Source: Prevotella sp.
GTDB lineage: Bacteria > Bacteroidota > Bacteroidia > Bacteroidales > Bacteroidaceae
DNA length: 64,000 bases
NCBI GenBank assembly: GCA_017417465.1
Contig: JAFPZD010000160.1
Span: 1 to 64,000 of the forward strand
Direction of reading: 5' to 3'
Shown: in pieces, positions 61,840 to 64,000 of the stretch
Layout: each line of letters opens with the position of its first letter
How positions within the stretch are numbered: position 1 is the first letter of the stretch
Notes under the pieces: generated by a model
What the model saw: only the letters and a program-made list of their open reading frames with translations
Database searches by the model: none
Told to the model about the DNA's origin: nothing
Translations under genes and position numbers: made by a program

Positions 61840-63504
61840 TTACTTGCCAGCCATGATGTTGGTGACGGCCACGATGTCGCCGATGCCCACCTCGCCGTCG
61901 CCATTGATGTCGGCAGCCTTCTTAGCGGCTTCGTCTACATCGTCGCTTGCCATGATGTTGGTGATGGCCACGATGTCGCCGATGCCCACCTCGAAGTCGC
62001 CATTGACGTCGCCCTGGGGTGTGGGATAGGTGACGTTGTAGTTACCGTCAGGGCTGATGCGGAACACGGTGATGCCCGGATTCTTGCCGGCTTTCTGCTC
62101 ACGGTAGAACAGGTAGGCAGCCTCTTCCTCGACGATGAAAGTGACGTTGGAGGGAGCAATCTCACGCCCGATGGTGCGTGTCCAGACGCGGTTGCCGTCC
62201 TTGTCGTAGCGGCGGATGACGAACGACTCGTTGTTGTAGGCGGCCAGGTCGCGATAGCAGCTGATCCAGTCGCCACACTTCAGCGAGCCTACGCCGATGA
62301 GACCGTAGAAGTAGCCGCCCGCCGAGGCAGCGCTCTTGCTGGCAATAGTCATGCCCAGCTCGTCGTAGAGGTAGTCGCCGTCGAATGAGAACTTCTGGTG
62401 CACGACTTTGCCGTCGCCCTGGTCAGAGGCGAACTGCACGAGGATTTCCTGCGTCTCGGGGTTGGCAGCAATCGAGGGGTAGTTGTGGTCGTAGGCGTCA
62501 GCGTTGTAGGCATCGAGTCCGGAGAGTCCGAAGCCTAATGAACCGTCCTCGTTGATGTGCTGCACGCGGATGTTGTGCGAGAAGCCACCCATGGGGCGGA
62601 TGAAGGCCACGCAGGCACCGCCGTTGCCGTCGCTGACGATGCGGTACTGGTTCATGGCCATGCCGTCGTACTTGTACTCGTCGTAAATGACGGGCTCGCC
62701 CCACTGGTCCTCCAGGTCGCGGTTCAGGCGCTGCACGCGTGCACCGTCGGCGGTGTGGTCGAAGAGCAGCAGGTCGCCGTCGAGCGAGGGAAGTATGTAG
62801 TACTGCAGGAAAATCTCGTCGCGCAGCACGCGTGGCTTGTCCCATGCGGTGACGCCGTCGGCATCGATGCGCTGGATGTAGGTGGCACCCGTCCAGTTGA
62901 CCTCGTCCCGCTGTGAGACAAAGATGAAGTAGGTGTCGTCGCCGATGACGAAGGCATTGGTGTAGGGGCTGTCGGCGATGTCGGGGCAGTCGATGCCGTC
63001 GAGTCCCCAGAGGAAGTTGCCCTCCTGGTCGACCTTATAGATGGCGGGCGTGAAGTGCTGCGGGCTGCCGCCGGTGTCTACGTAGCTGTCTTCCTCGGTG
63101 CGCCCGTCGGAGACGGTGACGATGGCTGAGCCGTCGGAGGCCACGCAGAGCGCATACTCCGACCAGTAGGTCGGCGTGATGTGGTCGTTGACCATGATGG
63201 GCTCGTCGAACTGTGGCACGCCGTCGCGGTCGAGCAGCTGTAGGTAGGTGCGCACGGCGGTTACGCGTGCGCCATTGATCATCTTGTGACCCCACGTCTT
63301 CCAGGCTATCCATGTTTTCTTGTCGGGGGTGCGTACCACTTTCGGCGAGCAGGCGTAGTAGTCGCCGCCGGTCTGTGTCTCGCCGTTCTCGTCGACATAG
63401 GTGGTGCTGACGAGGCATTTCGGCGTGGCGTTGGTGTTCCACTGGGCAAAGGCGGCAGCAGTGCCGGCCAGTGCCAGAGCTAAGAGTGCATAAAGCTTTT
63501 TCAT
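61840..63504 (-). CDS. Secreted protein with beta-propeller-like repeats and dockerin-like tail
   Basis: 554 residues, signal peptide MKKLYALLALALAGTAAAFA. The main body has WD/Kelch-like strand patterns (VRTPDKKTWIAWKTWG, YLQLLDRDGVPQFDEPI, YDKDGNRVWTR) suggesting a beta-propeller. The C-terminus has two calcium-loop repeats, GDVNGDFEVGIGDIVAITN and DINGDGEVGIGDIVAVTN, almost the same as the tail of the GH43 protein at 15874. It starts 12 bp after the stop of the gene upstream. Confidence 0.82.
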   Translation of the reverse strand: MKKLYALLALALAGTAAAFAQWNTNATPKCLVSTTYVDENGETQTGGDYYACSPKVVRTPDKKTWIAWKTWGHKMINGARVTAVRTYLQLLDRDGVPQFDEPIMVNDHITPTYWSEYALCVASDGSAIVTVSDGRTEEDSYVDTGGSPQHFTPAIYKVDQEGNFLWGLDGIDCPDIADSPYTNAFVIGDDTYFIFVSQRDEVNWTGATYIQRIDADGVTAWDKPRVLRDEIFLQYYILPSLDGDLLLFDHTADGARVQRLNRDLEDQWGEPVIYDEYKYDGMAMNQYRIVSDGNGGACVAFIRPMGGFSHNIRVQHINEDGSLGFGLSGLDAYNADAYDHNYPSIAANPETQEILVQFASDQGDGKVVHQKFSFDGDYLYDELGMTIASKSAASAGGYFYGLIGVGSLKCGDWISCYRDLAAYNNESFVIRRYDKDGNRVWTRTIGREIAPSNVTFIVEEEAAYLFYREQKAGKNPGITVFRISPDGNYNVTYPTPQGDVNGDFEVGIGDIVAITNIMASDDVDEAAKKAADINGDGEVGIGDIVAVTNIMAGK

Positions 63505-63516
63505 TGTCGTTGGGTT

Positions 63517-64000
63517 TTATTTGTTGTTGATAATCTTTCTGTCCTTATATATAATAATAGGTGTAGCAGGCGTGGCGGGACGGCCCTGCAGGTCGTAGTA
63601 GTGGTGAGTGGTAAGTGGTAAGTGGTAAGTGGTGATTCCGGTGGCCACGGCGTTCTGCAGCGAGAAGTAGACGTCGTGGATGGCTTCGGTGTAGGTGGCC
63701 TGTACGAGCAGGCGGGTCTTGCCTGTCTCTGGGTTCACCTCGTGGAGCATGTAGTAGCCACGGCCGTTCTCACCAGTGATACCGTCGCCGGCGGCATCCT
63801 CAAATTCGAGCAGATAGCAGTCGTCCGTATCCAAGGGCAGGTCGATGACCTGTTTCTTGCGGGCCTCGGTATAGGGTCCGCCCTCAGCCACGACGTCACC
63901 TGCCGAGTTGAGCACCGTCCAGGTGGTCTCCTCGGGGTGTTGGTCGGTCATAATGGTCAGGCGCACGGCATACTGTGCGTTGACGGCGTTGGTCAGCGAG
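63517..64000 (-). CDS. C-terminal part of a secreted protein (incomplete at the window edge)
   Basis: The reading frame stays open to the window edge, so only the last 160 residues are visible. The segment HPEETTWTVLNSAGDVVAEG and GPYTEARKKQVIDLPLDTDD with DAAGDGITGENGRGYYML matches a beta-sandwich domain often found after secreted metalloproteases and other surface proteins of Bacteroidota. The C-terminus (YYDLQGRPATP then IIIYKDRKIINNK) is sorting-domain-like. A TTACCACTTACCACTTACCA microsatellite is translated as YHLPLTTHHY just before it. The enzyme activity, if any, lies outside the window. Confidence 0.75.
   Translation of the reverse strand, partial: SLTNAVNAQYAVRLTIMTDQHPEETTWTVLNSAGDVVAEGGPYTEARKKQVIDLPLDTDDCYLLEFEDAAGDGITGENGRGYYMLHEVNPETGKTRLLVQATYTEAIHDVYFSLQNAVATGITTYHLPLTTHHYYDLQGRPATPATPIIIYKDRKIINNK

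Overview
The window looks like a chromosome segment of a Prevotella-like member of the Bacteroidales. The evidence is four SusC/SusD genes with fasciclin lipoproteins, a PorT-family protein, C-terminal extensions resembling type IX secretion sorting domains, Bacteroidota promoters (TTTG, about 20 bp, TAnnTTTG), and anaerobic metabolism genes (2-oxoacid:ferredoxin oxidoreductase, ferredoxin, succinate-type CoA-transferase). I see no rRNA, tRNA, CRISPR array or prophage.

Layout. 0-7 kb: korA and korB with a DUF559 endonuclease gene wedged between them, then a DUF3737 protein, a PatB/MalY aminotransferase, porT and a 55-residue 2[4Fe-4S] ferredoxin. 7-8.2 kb: a gene-free stretch of tandem repeats. 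8.2-12 kb: a large secreted adhesin-like protein followed by a 57-residue peptide gene. 12-20 kb: a Dna2-type nuclease-helicase coupled to a GH43 arabinanase-like enzyme, and a second GH43. 20-39 kb: a polysaccharide-utilisation-type operon read leftwards from one promoter near 38.86 kb (FAS1, SusC, SusD, FAS1, FAS1, SusC, SusD, zincin-like protein). 39-44 kb: a secreted DUF4859-repeat protein, a small membrane protein and a CoA-transferase. 44-48 kb: metG and metY. 48-55.5 kb: a six-gene surface-glycan operon (nucleotidyltransferase-aminotransferase fusion, octopine-dehydrogenase-like enzyme, glf, LicD, flippase, GT2). 55.5-58.5 kb: nadD, gmk, yicC and an exported nitroreductase. 58.8-64 kb: three secreted proteins, including a CBM26-like starch-binding candidate and a dockerin-like protein; the last runs off the window.

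The most unusual signal is a family of GC-rich palindromic repeats (core CTCCC..GGGAG, one flank GGGTGGGC-like) that lies inside genes and keeps them in frame. In two places (korA/korB and upstream of gmk) inverted copies bracket a DUF559 endonuclease gene or its relic, which looks like a small mobile cassette with terminal inverted repeats. In four lipoprotein genes of the utilisation operon a copy encodes part of the signal peptide directly before the lipobox; three of these also have inverted copies just upstream of the start codon. Further copies, some degenerate, sit inside the helicase, the PatB-like enzyme and the zincin-like protein. A second candidate for novelty is the glycan operon, whose fused enzyme, reductase and LicD together suggest synthesis and transfer of a nitrogen-containing phospho-substituent.
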